Of a stretch of DNA of 64,000 nt, positions 40,401 through 49,500 are shown piece after piece. The stretch covers positions 38,619-102,618 of the forward strand of contig QYAI01000113.1 of NCBI GenBank assembly GCA_003988855.1. The letters run 5' to 3'. Below the pieces are notes generated by a model that saw only the letters and a program-made list of their open reading frames with translations, had not been told where the DNA came from and ran no database searches. Made by a program: the position numbers and the translations under genes. Position 1 is the first letter of the stretch. Every line of letters starts with the position of its first letter. The DNA comes from Arachnopeziza araneosa (Eukaryota > Ascomycota > Leotiomycetes > Helotiales > Arachnopezizaceae).

Positions 40401-40523
40401 GATTATAACAGTATTCTCTCCGCTATTTCGGGTGTAGAGAATGGGGTCGTCGGGGATATCAACTCGCTAGCAGGTCTAGGTCAACGAGTCAAGAAATACA
40501 GGAAGAGAGATTTGGGGAACTGA
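13527..40523 (+). CDS. Seven-module nonribosomal peptide synthetase, about 8,794 residues
   Basis: Seen: 12 exons: 13527-14108, 14157-14618, 14671-15484, 15550-15651, 15761-18993, 19042-22302, 22353-23723, 23772-34085, 34132-34953, 35003-38248, 38296-40245 and 40296-40523. All phases agree; the intron 23724-23771 is in frame. Domain order is C*(partial)-A1-T1-C2-A2-T2-E1-C3-A3-T3-C4-A4-T4-E2-C5-A5-T5-C6-A6-T6-C7-A7-T7-CT. Carrier serines are at 847, 1926, 3467, 4551, 6104, 7181 and 8270. There is no methyltransferase, thioesterase or reductase domain; a terminal condensation-like CT domain closes the protein, as is usual for fungal cyclising NRPSs. Start 13527 is the first ATG of the frame that leads into the partial C domain; no missing C half was found upstream. 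Inference: it makes a heptapeptide, probably macrocyclic, with D residues 2 and 4, one residue perhaps being a 2-amino-fatty acid made by the neighbouring enzymes. Confidence 0.96.
16441..21130 (+). other. NRPS module 2: C2, A2, T2, E1
   Basis: C2 starts with YPCTPLQEGL and has HHSIFDG at 1046-1052. A2 has FTSGSTGKPKG near 1500 and code D-A-V-V-I-A-G-V-A. T2 has SIGGDSISAMQVM with Ser1926, the T type that precedes E domains. E1 starts with LSPIQQLYF near 1982 and has SHLVVDLVSW (His2107) and EGHGRE. The first His of the usual HH pair is Ser; the second, catalytic one is kept. Epimerisation of residue 2 to D is expected. Confidence 0.85.
21131..24500 (+). other. NRPS module 3: C3, A3, T3
   Basis: C3 follows an E domain and is of a distinct type: YPCSPLQQGL at the start and SHALIDGG (His2583) in place of HHxxxDG. 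A3 has FTSGSTGQPKG near 3046 and code D-A-T-F-V-A-A-I-V, nearly equal to A5. T3 has FRLGGDSII with Ser3467. Introns sit at the end of C3 (22303-22352) and inside A3 (23724-23771). Confidence 0.85.
24501..29090 (+). other. NRPS module 4: C4, A4, T4, E2
   Basis: C4 has YPCTALQEGL and HHALYDG at 3666-3672. A4 has FTSGSTGQPKG near 4126 and code D-V-T-L-A-G-A-V-V. T4 has TLGGDSISAMQVM with Ser4551. E2 has HHLVVDLVSW at 4729-4738 and a THGRE motif, so all expected E-domain landmarks are present. Residue 4 should be epimerised. This module has no intron. Confidence 0.85.
29091..32400 (+). other. NRPS module 5: C5, A5, T5
   Basis: C5 again follows an E domain and shares YPCSPMQQGI and SHALFDGA (His5200) with C3. 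A5 has FTSGSTGEPKG near 5672 and code D-A-T-F-I-A-A-I-V, one conservative change from A3, so both probably load the same or a similar residue. T5 has FRLGGDSIS with Ser6104. No intron. Confidence 0.85.
32401..35720 (+). other. NRPS module 6: C6, A6, T6
   Basis: C6 has YPCTPLQEGL and HHTIYDG at 6301-6307. A6 is interrupted by introns 34086-34131 and 34954-35002, has FTSGSTGKPKG near 6758 and code D-A-T-F-V-G-G-I-F. T6 has FRLGGDSIM with Ser7181. No E domain follows. Confidence 0.85.
35721..40523 (+). other. NRPS module 7 and terminal domain: C7, A7, T7, CT
   Basis: C7 has YPSTSLQEGL and HHAIYDG at 7382-7388. A7 has FTSGSTGKPKG near 7841 and code D-I-Q-C-T-A-C-I-Y, related to A1. T7 has GIGGDSISAMQVM (Ser8270), the type otherwise followed by E, but here a C-type domain follows directly. 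This CT domain has YPCSPMQHDM near 8363 and NHTIMDG (His8488). Known: fungal CT domains release peptides by macrocyclisation; cyclisation here is inference. Confidence 0.85.
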
Positions 40524-42503
40524 TCTGGTGACAAGTGATCTAATATTGGAATGTTGATACAACATTTTCTATTTCTGTCCTTACGAGCGGTTCTGTGTTG
40601 ACCGAATCGCCCAATGTGTTCTTTTAAACCAATGTATTCGTTCGAGTCATCTCTGCAGGAGATTCAGGTTTCATCATTGATTCTCATCAAAACTCAATTG
40701 ATTTTAGACTCAAGTATCAATCACATTAATTATAACTTTTCAATTAGATTTATTCGCTTGTGTGGCTCGGTTGTGGAGCCCTTGGATCAGATTATCTTGA
40801 AATGGGAACAACTTAAGGCTGGAAGAGGCTTCAAGAAATGACTTTTTAAAAACCCCTAGGTCTCTTAAATCATCGGTATATTAGATTAATATCACAGAAT
40901 AGAAGGATAAATCATCAAAAAGAAAAAAGAGCCTCCCAATGTAACAAAAATGCATAAAATGGAGGCAAGCACAAAATATATGTCATTACATAGACTCAGG
41001 ACTGATCATTTTGACCGCCTGTCGGGTTGCAGTTGACACGGTGTAGAAGAAATTTCATCCAGTGTAGAACCTCAGGCAGGATTGCCTTGATTTTAGAATC
41101 GTATAAATTTGTGGCTACACCGCGTCACCCTTTTTCTACACCGCGTCAACTGCAAGCCCACTTGTGTACCTGGCCATTATTTCCTTGGCGAAATTTATCC
41201 GGGAAATCTTTTCTACTCCTGCCAGAGTTTATTCTAGAGCGAGCTAGGATCAGTTTTTACCTAGATTTAATATATTGCTAATAAGAGCTGTATTGAGCAA
41301 CAATCGGCCATGTATTCAGGTGACAAAGCAAGTACTGGTTTTTGTGGCAGAGCTCCGAAGTTTATCAAATCCAATCCTACGTTCGAGCCACCCGTGGCGC
41401 AGTTACTTGGGGACTGAGAGGCACGGCTCGCCCCGAGCCAATCGGTAGCTGTTGCGCGTAAGCGACAGATCCAAAATTCGACCATGATTTGATTGGGGTT
41501 TATGCTTCCAGGAGTGGTAGAGACACCAGGGCTGAATTAGCATCTACTACGCCACTTACGGTACTCGGTATGGGAATACGAGCTTACCCGGCTACCGAAT
41601 GTCACCTACCCGCCGGATAAGCACTTTTGACTCCGCTTGGCAAGTCACGATATGAAATTTGTGGGATGGAAATATTCCGTGTTAAATAATACGAATTTAT
41701 TCATATTAATATTCTAGAGTAACGATAAGCGTCGTTCCCGGGGGTAGTAGCTACCGACAACACTTCTTTAATCTATCTTATCGTGAAGAACCCTCTGAAA
41801 GGTGAGGAGGGGATAATTATTGACATAGTAAATTATAAAAAACGGTCCTCGAAAGACAATATTCTGCCGGGATTCTTTGTAGGATAAGTTCACCTGTTCG
41901 ATATTTCATATGTATTGCAAAAACTTCTCAGTCGGTGATTTAATACTCATTTTCTGTTGCCTGCGGGAAAGGTGTCATCCTTGGGTGTCCTTATGCTTGG
42001 TCACCCGACTCAGGACTGTGTGAACTTCAACTTCAATTGGCTGGCTCGGCCGTGTAATATCTCGTCCTCCGAGCTTTAGTGATTCCGATGGTATCCCATA
42101 TCCAAATCTTCCCTGAGGGTACTCGCAAGGGGCAATGCAGTTGGCGTATGCTTTGCAAGTATCCCGGACAGTATGCCCACTTAAGAAATAACCCCGGCGA
42201 CGCCGCACTCACTATTTCTTCAGTGGCTATGCTCAATGATTGTCGAGTTTGGACGGAAATCTTACAAGCAAGTCTATCTTTTTGCTTCTTCAAATATTAG
42301 TTTCGCTGTGTTCTTTGCATTATTTTGTTGTTCATTTGACACAACTCAATTGATGTTGCCGTTCTATTAGCTAGCCCTTTTCTAGTACCACCACATAAGA
42401 AGCTTGACTGAGCACAGTCTTCTCACGAGTTAACTAAAGATAGTTTTCATATCCTAAATTGTACACATTCCTTATTTTGGCTGATTCTTATCTCTTCATC
42501 GCG
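40524..42503. other. Intergenic region 3' of the NRPS, no gene seen
   Basis: About 2 kb. Apart from the inverted-repeat element at 41027-41155 I see only short frames without recognisable domains (for example 42033-42300). No tRNA was recognised. It separates the biosynthetic cluster from unrelated genes. Confidence 0.5.
41027..41155. mobile_element. MITE-like element with 22-bp inverted terminal repeats
   Basis: The left end 41027-41048 (TTGCAGTTGACACGGTGTAG + AA) and the right end 41134-41155 are reverse complements with one mismatch out of 22 (A/G, a transition). Inside, a second GTGTAGAA lies near the left end and a second CTACACCGCGTCA near the right end, so the ends also carry subterminal repeats. 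At 129 bp it is non-coding. No target-site duplication is clear, so the superfamily is not assigned. Confidence 0.6.
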
Positions 42504-44034
42504 ATGAAAGAATTTGGCTTCTTTAGTTTCGTAGCTTTTCTTATGAGCTTTGCTCGCTGTATCCATGGATCCAGCTACATGTATGATTCATCCTGCAGCT
42601 CAGGTAAGATTTCTTTTAAAAATGTTGACATATAATTTTTGGCGCTAACTGCTAACCTATCCCTCTGTTGTTTAAGCAATGAGAACCTTTATTGAACAAA
42701 CTATGAGCAATGCGATGGACATGTCAGATGCAGGTTATCAAGCGATCGCAGCTCCAACTCCAGCGATGCAAGCCGTTCTGAATTTTATGTTTGATCCTAC
42801 AGTGCTGCCAAATTTTGGCCCTAGATATGGAATGCGTAAGCTTCTTGGAAATTCCGTAACCATTTTTTACCTACTATCATCACTAATTATTCTTTCATCA
42901 GGTGTATTTGGTCCAAGAGGGGCAAGCCGCTTTCGTGGCAACCTAGCCCCTGACACAGCACCAATGGGACTCGGTGATATGGTAGGTCTCCTAAGAAATC
43001 CCTAACAGTTGAATTCAAGAGGGATCTAAAAGATATGTGGCAACATAGAAGATCTATTGCGATATAAGCAGATTTACTCGGCGGGCACGTTTCCCCTCGA
43101 CCTGGTATGATAATGGTATGTTGTTTTCTTTTAATGTTTCACCAAAGCTCCAAGACTTAGCCCTAAATAATAGAAATTAGATGTTAAGCAAGTCACGGAT
43201 GATAGAGGCTGTGCAGTTCTATCGCGGGTCCCAACGCTCATGTTCACAAAAAAGGTCCACGGCGCATACTTCCAGGTTCAGATATGCCCATATTTCCTGT
43301 ATGTCTCAACCTTGCTAAGCTTGATTTTGTCTCGGATTTCTCATGGGTTGTTTATTTCTGCTCATAAAAACGAAAACGTCTTTGATATACGAATCCTAAC
43401 CTATCTCCCTAATTTTGACTTAAGAAAGCACGCTGACTTGGGAATTCTCGGCCAAAGCAATTGGGCTTTGCCAGCCCAATACAAATGGACCACGGCCATA
43501 GTTTCTCTAAATTACTGGAAGAAGGCAAGCACTAACTTAGCAGTAAAATTATACCAGAATTTCGGATTTGCAAAAATAGATGGTTACGCATTGTTTGATA
43601 AAGTTCTTCTTCATGAGGTTGGTTAACATATACTCAAAAGTCTGTTTATCTGCTTACATAGATTGCCTAGTTAACACATGCAAATTCAGACTTCGACACC
43701 CTAGATCCTGCATATGGTAAGAAACAACCGAGCAATATATTTGGCCTGGGAGTGCTTAAAATTTTAGGATGGAATAAATGTTCAGCCATGTCGAGCGTTC
43801 AAACGCTGCCCAGCTCGGGAAGGTACGATTTGGATTTATTTCCTAATGGCCCATGGGGTCCAGAATTAAACGCAGGTAATATATCTTCACAAATTCCAAA
43901 TTGATATTCAGTTTTGAGTTCTCCTTACTAACTTGAGGACTATGTTAGACACATGGGCTTTAATTGGGAGTATTGCTTGGGCAATGTCGAAGGGTGAAAT
44001 AACGACAATGTACGCAAATGGATCTTGGTCATGA
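42504..44034 (+). CDS. Secreted metallopeptidase-like protein, zinc motif probably broken
   Basis: Seen: eight exons, 42504-42603, 42677-42835, 42902-42981, 43049-43115, 43181-43298, 43425-43621, 43690-43875 and 43949-44034; all phases agree, giving 330 residues. The first about 22 residues (FFSFVAFLMSFARCIHG) are a signal peptide. Segments resemble the fungal secreted peptidases annotated as lysine-specific metallo-endopeptidase-like: SSYMYDSSC at the mature N-terminus, an IYCDISRF...WYDN segment, GCAVLSR, KVLLHE in the HExxH place, and a C-terminal DTWALIG. The motif reads H-E-V-D-F across the intron 43622-43689, so the second zinc His is missing. Either the protein is inactive or that splice site is wrong; the 126-nt intron 43299-43424 is also less certain. 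Confidence 0.6.
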
Positions 44035-44672
44035 TACTTTTCAGATTAAATATTATTGTCTTGTTTATCTTTATGTGATAGAAAGAATGCAAATCTTCCT
44101 CCTGGAGGCTGAATCAATAGTGGGATAAAGAAATTGCTTACTGTGTGAGGGAGATAAGGAAATCAATAACCACCTTTTAGCATAGTCATTTGTGGGGAAC
44201 AACTGCCACCGCTTGATGATGAAGTATTTAATAGTACAATGAAGCTGTAATAATTAGGGTTCTAACCACTTCCAGGGTTGAGAGTATCTATTGCTTTACA
44301 ATTCATCTTTGGATACCCATTAAAAGGCGTATTTGAGTGTACCTGAGCTTCATTTCCGCTTCCTCACAGAGCTCAATCTCGCGCCTCTCAAATGGTTCTT
44401 TCAGCTAATCTCACATCTCGCTAGCCGTGTATCCTTTTTCGCCCGAGGGGGGTCACTTCTAACGACATTATCTTATTATTTTAGTGCTACCTGTTAATTT
44501 CACTTTCTCCTTGAACAAGATTTTGCATGTCGATTGCGAAATTTCTCTTTAGCGGATTTAGAGCTTGTCGACATAGTATTCATAGAATTGAGATTAGATA
44601 TTTTGAATTACATGAAAGAGTATTGCCAGATTTGCTAGAATCATTACTGAGCCTGTTTGAAATATGGTTCTA
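44035..44672. other. Intergenic region, no feature seen
   Basis: About 640 bases between convergent gene ends. No open frame of note, no repeat and no RNA gene was recognised. Confidence 0.5.
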
Positions 44673-46000
44673 TTAAGAGTTCGGTCTCTGAACTTTGCAT
44701 TGTAGCGCTTCCCAAGGATCAACGCCTTCCCAATCTCCATGCACACCCAAAGTATATTCGTATAAGGTAAAATCAAGATCCCGCTTCTCTATCTGCTCAG
44801 GACTATTATCCATTGCTGGAAAGGGAAGACTTAAGGTGAACTTTTTCGGTCGTGTTATCTCCTTGATAGGGCCCAGTAACTCGTTTGATGTAGCTTCATT
44901 CATATTTCCCCAGGAGCGTGACCAAGGATGTGGACAGATGCTTAGATTCACGTCCAAAGTCTGTAAGCCTTTCATTGAAGCAATGTTGCTCCATATTAAA
45001 GTCCAAGCGGTCGGATACGTCAGTTTTTCTTGGACATCTTCTCTCCCTTCAAATCGAAGCAGACTGCTGATATGGTGGGGAAGGTCTGTCCACTTGAAAA
45101 CCAGACTTTGGATGGCGACAATTCGTTGTGGGAGAATTAACAATGGAAGGTGCTGCATAGTGTTGATATCCGATATCAAGAAGATGTTTGAGGAGTAGAG
45201 ATAATCAACCGCTTCTCTATAACTAAAGCCAAAAATGGTAGTTTTAGTAATACAGAAATGGTAGGATTGTCTGAACAGATTTGACTTCAAACTTACACTT
45301 GTTTACAGGACTGCAAGATTGGTAGCAACCAATCCATTTTTGTTTGTTTTGGATCTTCCCAATTAGGATCAACACATGTAGTCGAGTTCGAGGATAGACA
45401 AGGAATGCCTAGTAGGTTACTGTGTCGGAGTTGTAGATGAAAAGTGTGCCCTCCGAGGACTTCTTTCCAGATTCGCTGTCGAATCTCCAGAGATAAGACA
45501 TTCAATAATGTGTGCGATATATTCTCATCAAATTTATCACCAGTTGATGGCGATGGAGGTCTTGTCAGGCTTTTTCGCCCTGAGGGGTCTACAATTCCAG
45601 CAGGAGTAGGGCTACGTGGTCTCGCATGAGGGTGGCTTTGATAATAATCACGAAGGTGGCGCGGAATGGTGTTCTTGAAAATTCGAGGGCGAAGGGTTTG
45701 CAACAAATCTTTAATGCTTGTTCTCCTCATTCTCTTCAATCCACAAGAAACCTTTGCTTCTGAACGATTCATCTCGGTCGACCAGGGATCTGAAGAGGGG
45801 GTGCTGATTATCCGTGTATTCGTAAGTGATGAATCGGGAGCAGAGTTCCTTATTGTCGACTCTTTTCTTGTTAGGGAAGAGGAGGAGGCAAAGCACGGAA
45901 CTTGATAGGCCTGCGTTTTTAATCTACGATTAGCGCTAAGGGACACTTTGCACACCACTTTTTCGCGTTGAAGACATGCATATCCTCCACGCACTACCAT
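44673..46000 (-). CDS. DUF7730-type protein
   Basis: Seen: two exons on the minus strand, 46000-45297 and 45222-44673, with a 74-nt intron. The join restores SCKQVYREAVDYLYSSNIF, the typical core of fungal DUF7730 proteins. Before it is LLNVLSLEIRQRIWKEVLGG, the F-box-like LPxEIRxxIW helix, with HTFHLQLRHSNL following. The C-terminal half is leucine-rich. With the ATG at 46000 the protein has 417 residues; the first about 90 are low-complexity, and the ATG at 45730 (327 residues) is an equally good start. Known: the family is expanded in Leotiomycetes and Dothideomycetes and its function is unknown. There is no link to the cluster. Confidence 0.75.
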
Positions 46001-46597
46001 GCAGCGCCAAAGACTATTTCTTTATGAGAAGACTTCGGTTTCATCAGCATATGATCATTTCCTTGGGTGTTACCTCTGACTGGTCGAGTTCGGGGTAGCA
46101 TTTTTGTATCCAAATACGCCCCAAACTGTGCCGTCAAAGGATTTCCAACATCAATATTTCAAGGTGTTGAACGTAAGCCCCTTCTTGATATCGCGTAGGC
46201 AGCTGTTTCAATATCGATCCATGCATGCTCCGTGATACGAATTTACCCTTCCTAGCCTGAAGACAATCCGTGAAAATCCCACCCAAGTTTTATTCGGGCA
46301 ATGTTGGCAGGGATTTCTGACTGAAAGAGCCTACATTCATCATGCAGCCATCAATTCTACTGCTGCATCAATTCCCCTCGCCACTTTACAAGGCAACCTT
46401 ATTCATGGATTGTCCGATGAGTCTGGTGGAATTTAAAAACGATGTGTGTGTTTGTATCAATTTTAGTCATATGAGAATTGCCTGAAATAGCCCATGTGTG
46501 GCTTGTGGCACAGTTGGGTCTTTGTGGTTACCTCGCAGTCAACTTTGGTATTGCACAGCTACAGTTTCACTGACATCTGAAACAAAATAGAAATTTC
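46001..46597. other. Divergent intergenic region, no feature seen
   Basis: About 600 bases between the divergent starts of the DUF7730-type gene and the secreted SGNH gene; it should hold both promoters, but no specific site can be named. Confidence 0.4.
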
Positions 46598-49500
46598 ATG
46601 ATGCGATATCTATTCTGCTTCTGGCTACTAAGTCAAGTGTGGTCTGGACATGCTTCGCTCATTACCCGCCATCCCGAGGATCAGCAGCCAACTCGAACTA
46701 TCACGGGACGGGGAGTCAAGGGAATTGTGCCTACCACAACGGGCCAAATTGGCGTTAATCCAGTTTTGTTGGATTTGGGCGACGCCGATTCTTATGTCGG
46801 AGAAATTTATGGCACAGACACTCAGTACATAACTCTGGTAGACATAACCACAGCGGTGCGCAAATCAATCCCAACCTTTAAGCAATATTGACTTTTCCAT
46901 AGTATGAAAGCCTTTCGTTTCCATTTTTCAGAAGTGCATAAACAACCTTTAGAAATTTGCCTTGACAACTCTTCGAGGTTGATGTTTAGCTGGGTATGTG
47001 CTAACCGCTCTGCTCAGATGGATTGGAGTAAACACAGAGTACCTCTCGATGGATGGCACCTCCACAGTACAAATTGTGGTTGCCACAGCTACCGCTAATG
47101 CCAACGGAGAGAATATTGGTGATATATCCGTCATTCTCCCTGAAGGACTCGCAAGTGCTTTAGAAAGTTCGGTGGAAATAGCGTCAAACGCGTGTGGTAC
47201 AATTCTGAAAGCACGGAAGCGAGGTGAAGCGGACAATAGAATTACGAAGAGATTGACTGATGCTGGTAAGAGTTCGAATGGTAAATTGTTTCACGGTAGA
47301 TCATGCTAAGAATCTCAGCGTTGACATGTGTTGCACAGTATGCCGAAGCAGATATAGCAGAAGATGGTTTGTTTGACGCCTATGTTACACGAACAACGTG
47401 GGAATCAACAGGAATCACAATCGCGCCAGATGCCGCACCGATTCTGTTGGCCCTTTTTAATTCATTATCCACGACATATGGCGCGGCAGCCGTCGGGATG
47501 TTGGCGATATGGTTTTCCATGTTTAACATATATGGGTCTAGCGTTGAAACAGATAAGTACGCTGGAGATAACCCAATAATCCTCCCAGTGGGTAAAGTTG
47601 TTGTCCCTGCAGGAGGATACGCAAAGCCACCCGAAGACCAAAATTGTGACGGAACTGAAGTACTCGACATCGACTCCGTATGTAGACTTACCTCACTCAC
47701 AAATTGAGAAAAATAACTTATTACATGGCAGCCTTTATGTAAAGACTACAACTGCCAAGGAGAAGCTGTTGGATTGTGCACGATAGTAAATCCCCTAAAA
47801 TCACCGCCATGCACAGCACTAACCATTTTATATAGAAGCCCAATGAGAACTGCCCTTGCATTCAATGGATTGGACCAGGTCCCGGTCCGCAAATCGATTT
47901 TGGATACAGCTGGCTCTCGTATCAACAGCAGTGGTTGGGACAAGTTTTCAGCGGTGCTGATGCAGCCGATGGTCCATGTATACCAGTCGGCAATACGTTT
48001 GATTCAGATCTCATGCTTAGGATCCTTCCGCTGGGAGCCTCTATCGTTTATGGAACTGATTCTACCGACGGTAACGGCTTCAGAGAATCTTTGAGACAGC
48101 AGCTTATTGCAAATAATGCCCCGGTGAATTATGTAGGAAGTGTACAAGCAGGAACTATGCTCGACAATGATGTTGAAGGGGTGAGTGAGAGAATTTGCGC
48201 TCTGGGGTTTTGCAATATTTCACGCCGACAATTTTCTTATTCTCCACTTACTTAAACAACGGGAAGACGGTCATTGTTGCTACTTAATTGATATCCCCAT
48301 TATTGAGAAGTTGCTTACTTTTGGATTATTTAGTGGCCTGGTTTACGCATCGAACAGGTTGCTGTCAAGGCAGAAAATGCTTTACCTTGGTTGGTGAGTT
48401 ATATCCCCTTCGCTCAAATTGTGGAGAGGCGAAGATTTTCACGGATGGTGAAAAATCCCAACCAGCTTTGCTGACTGAGATACTTTCGATCTTAGCCCAA
48501 TCTTGTCATTATACACCTTGGTACCAATGATGCTTTACAAAATTATCAGGTCACCACTGCTCACGAAAGGCTGGGATCTTTGATTGATCGGATCTTGAGC
48601 GCGGTGCCAGAGACAGTCGTCTTGGTCTCGACCCTCATCCCGAACCTTGATGCTGCCGCAGAAGCCAATATTGAGACCATCAATTCAAACATTCCAGCCA
48701 TGATTCAGTCTCGTGTGGATGCTGGGGCCCGCATTGAGCTGGTAGACATGCATAATGGTAAGTATCTGAACTTATACCTTCATAAGTGAAACAATTTCAA
48801 CCAGCTTCTCCGGTCGCTGATATATTCAATCTGTGCTCTTTATCCACTTCTCTTTAAATACTGACTCGATCTCAGGATACATCACCACAGCCGACCTGAA
48901 TACTGCTGATGGAACTCACCCAGTTGACGGCATGTATTCTTTTCTAGGGCTGAGAAAGCCCGGTAAAAAAATTCGGGCAAGCTAACTGACTTGCGCAGAG
49001 GGCTACGTCAAGATGGCGAATGTCTGGTATGGCGGCATCCAACAAATCTATTCCAAGTGCTGGCTCACCCCTCCGGCGGCCGTCAATGGCCTGAATGACA
49101 GCATCGGGACAGGTATCAAAGACACCACCTGCGAAAAGATACCCGGAAATGCAATAGGTCCCATCCTAACTCAGGTAGGAAGCGGGAACACTGACCAGGG
49201 TTATGTGTAAGTTGGTAAATCCATTTTTTATTTTCTTGCGAGCAGAAATGCTTTAGAAGTGGAGAAATATCTGGGGAAAATAGATTATCGAGATGTCTGT
49301 TGCAGATTGCTAGATCCTGACACACTGTTAGTCATACTGCAACACTCCTGGGCGATCTCAGTAACCTCTTTGCGAATATCTGGTCGAGCACCTACCATTA
49401 CAATTCTCTGGGTGTATATTGGGCAGACATTGACGGGGACGGTAAGCCGTGATGTGTAGGTGAGCCGAACCTCGCTAAGCATCTACAGGAGTCGACGATT

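Noticed and set aside
1..40523. Naming the product HC-toxin, apicidin or another known compound
   Set aside because: Those NRPSs have four modules and other enzyme sets; module number and codes here do not fit them.
41370..41420. GTTCGAGCC stretch as a tRNA B box
   Set aside because: No matching A box or cloverleaf could be folded around it.
42033..42300. Overlapping short frames on both strands
   Set aside because: No family resemblance and no splice support on either strand.
44695..45198. 167-codon plus-strand frame
   Set aside because: It is antisense to the second exon of the DUF7730-type gene, whose minus-strand product matches a known family.
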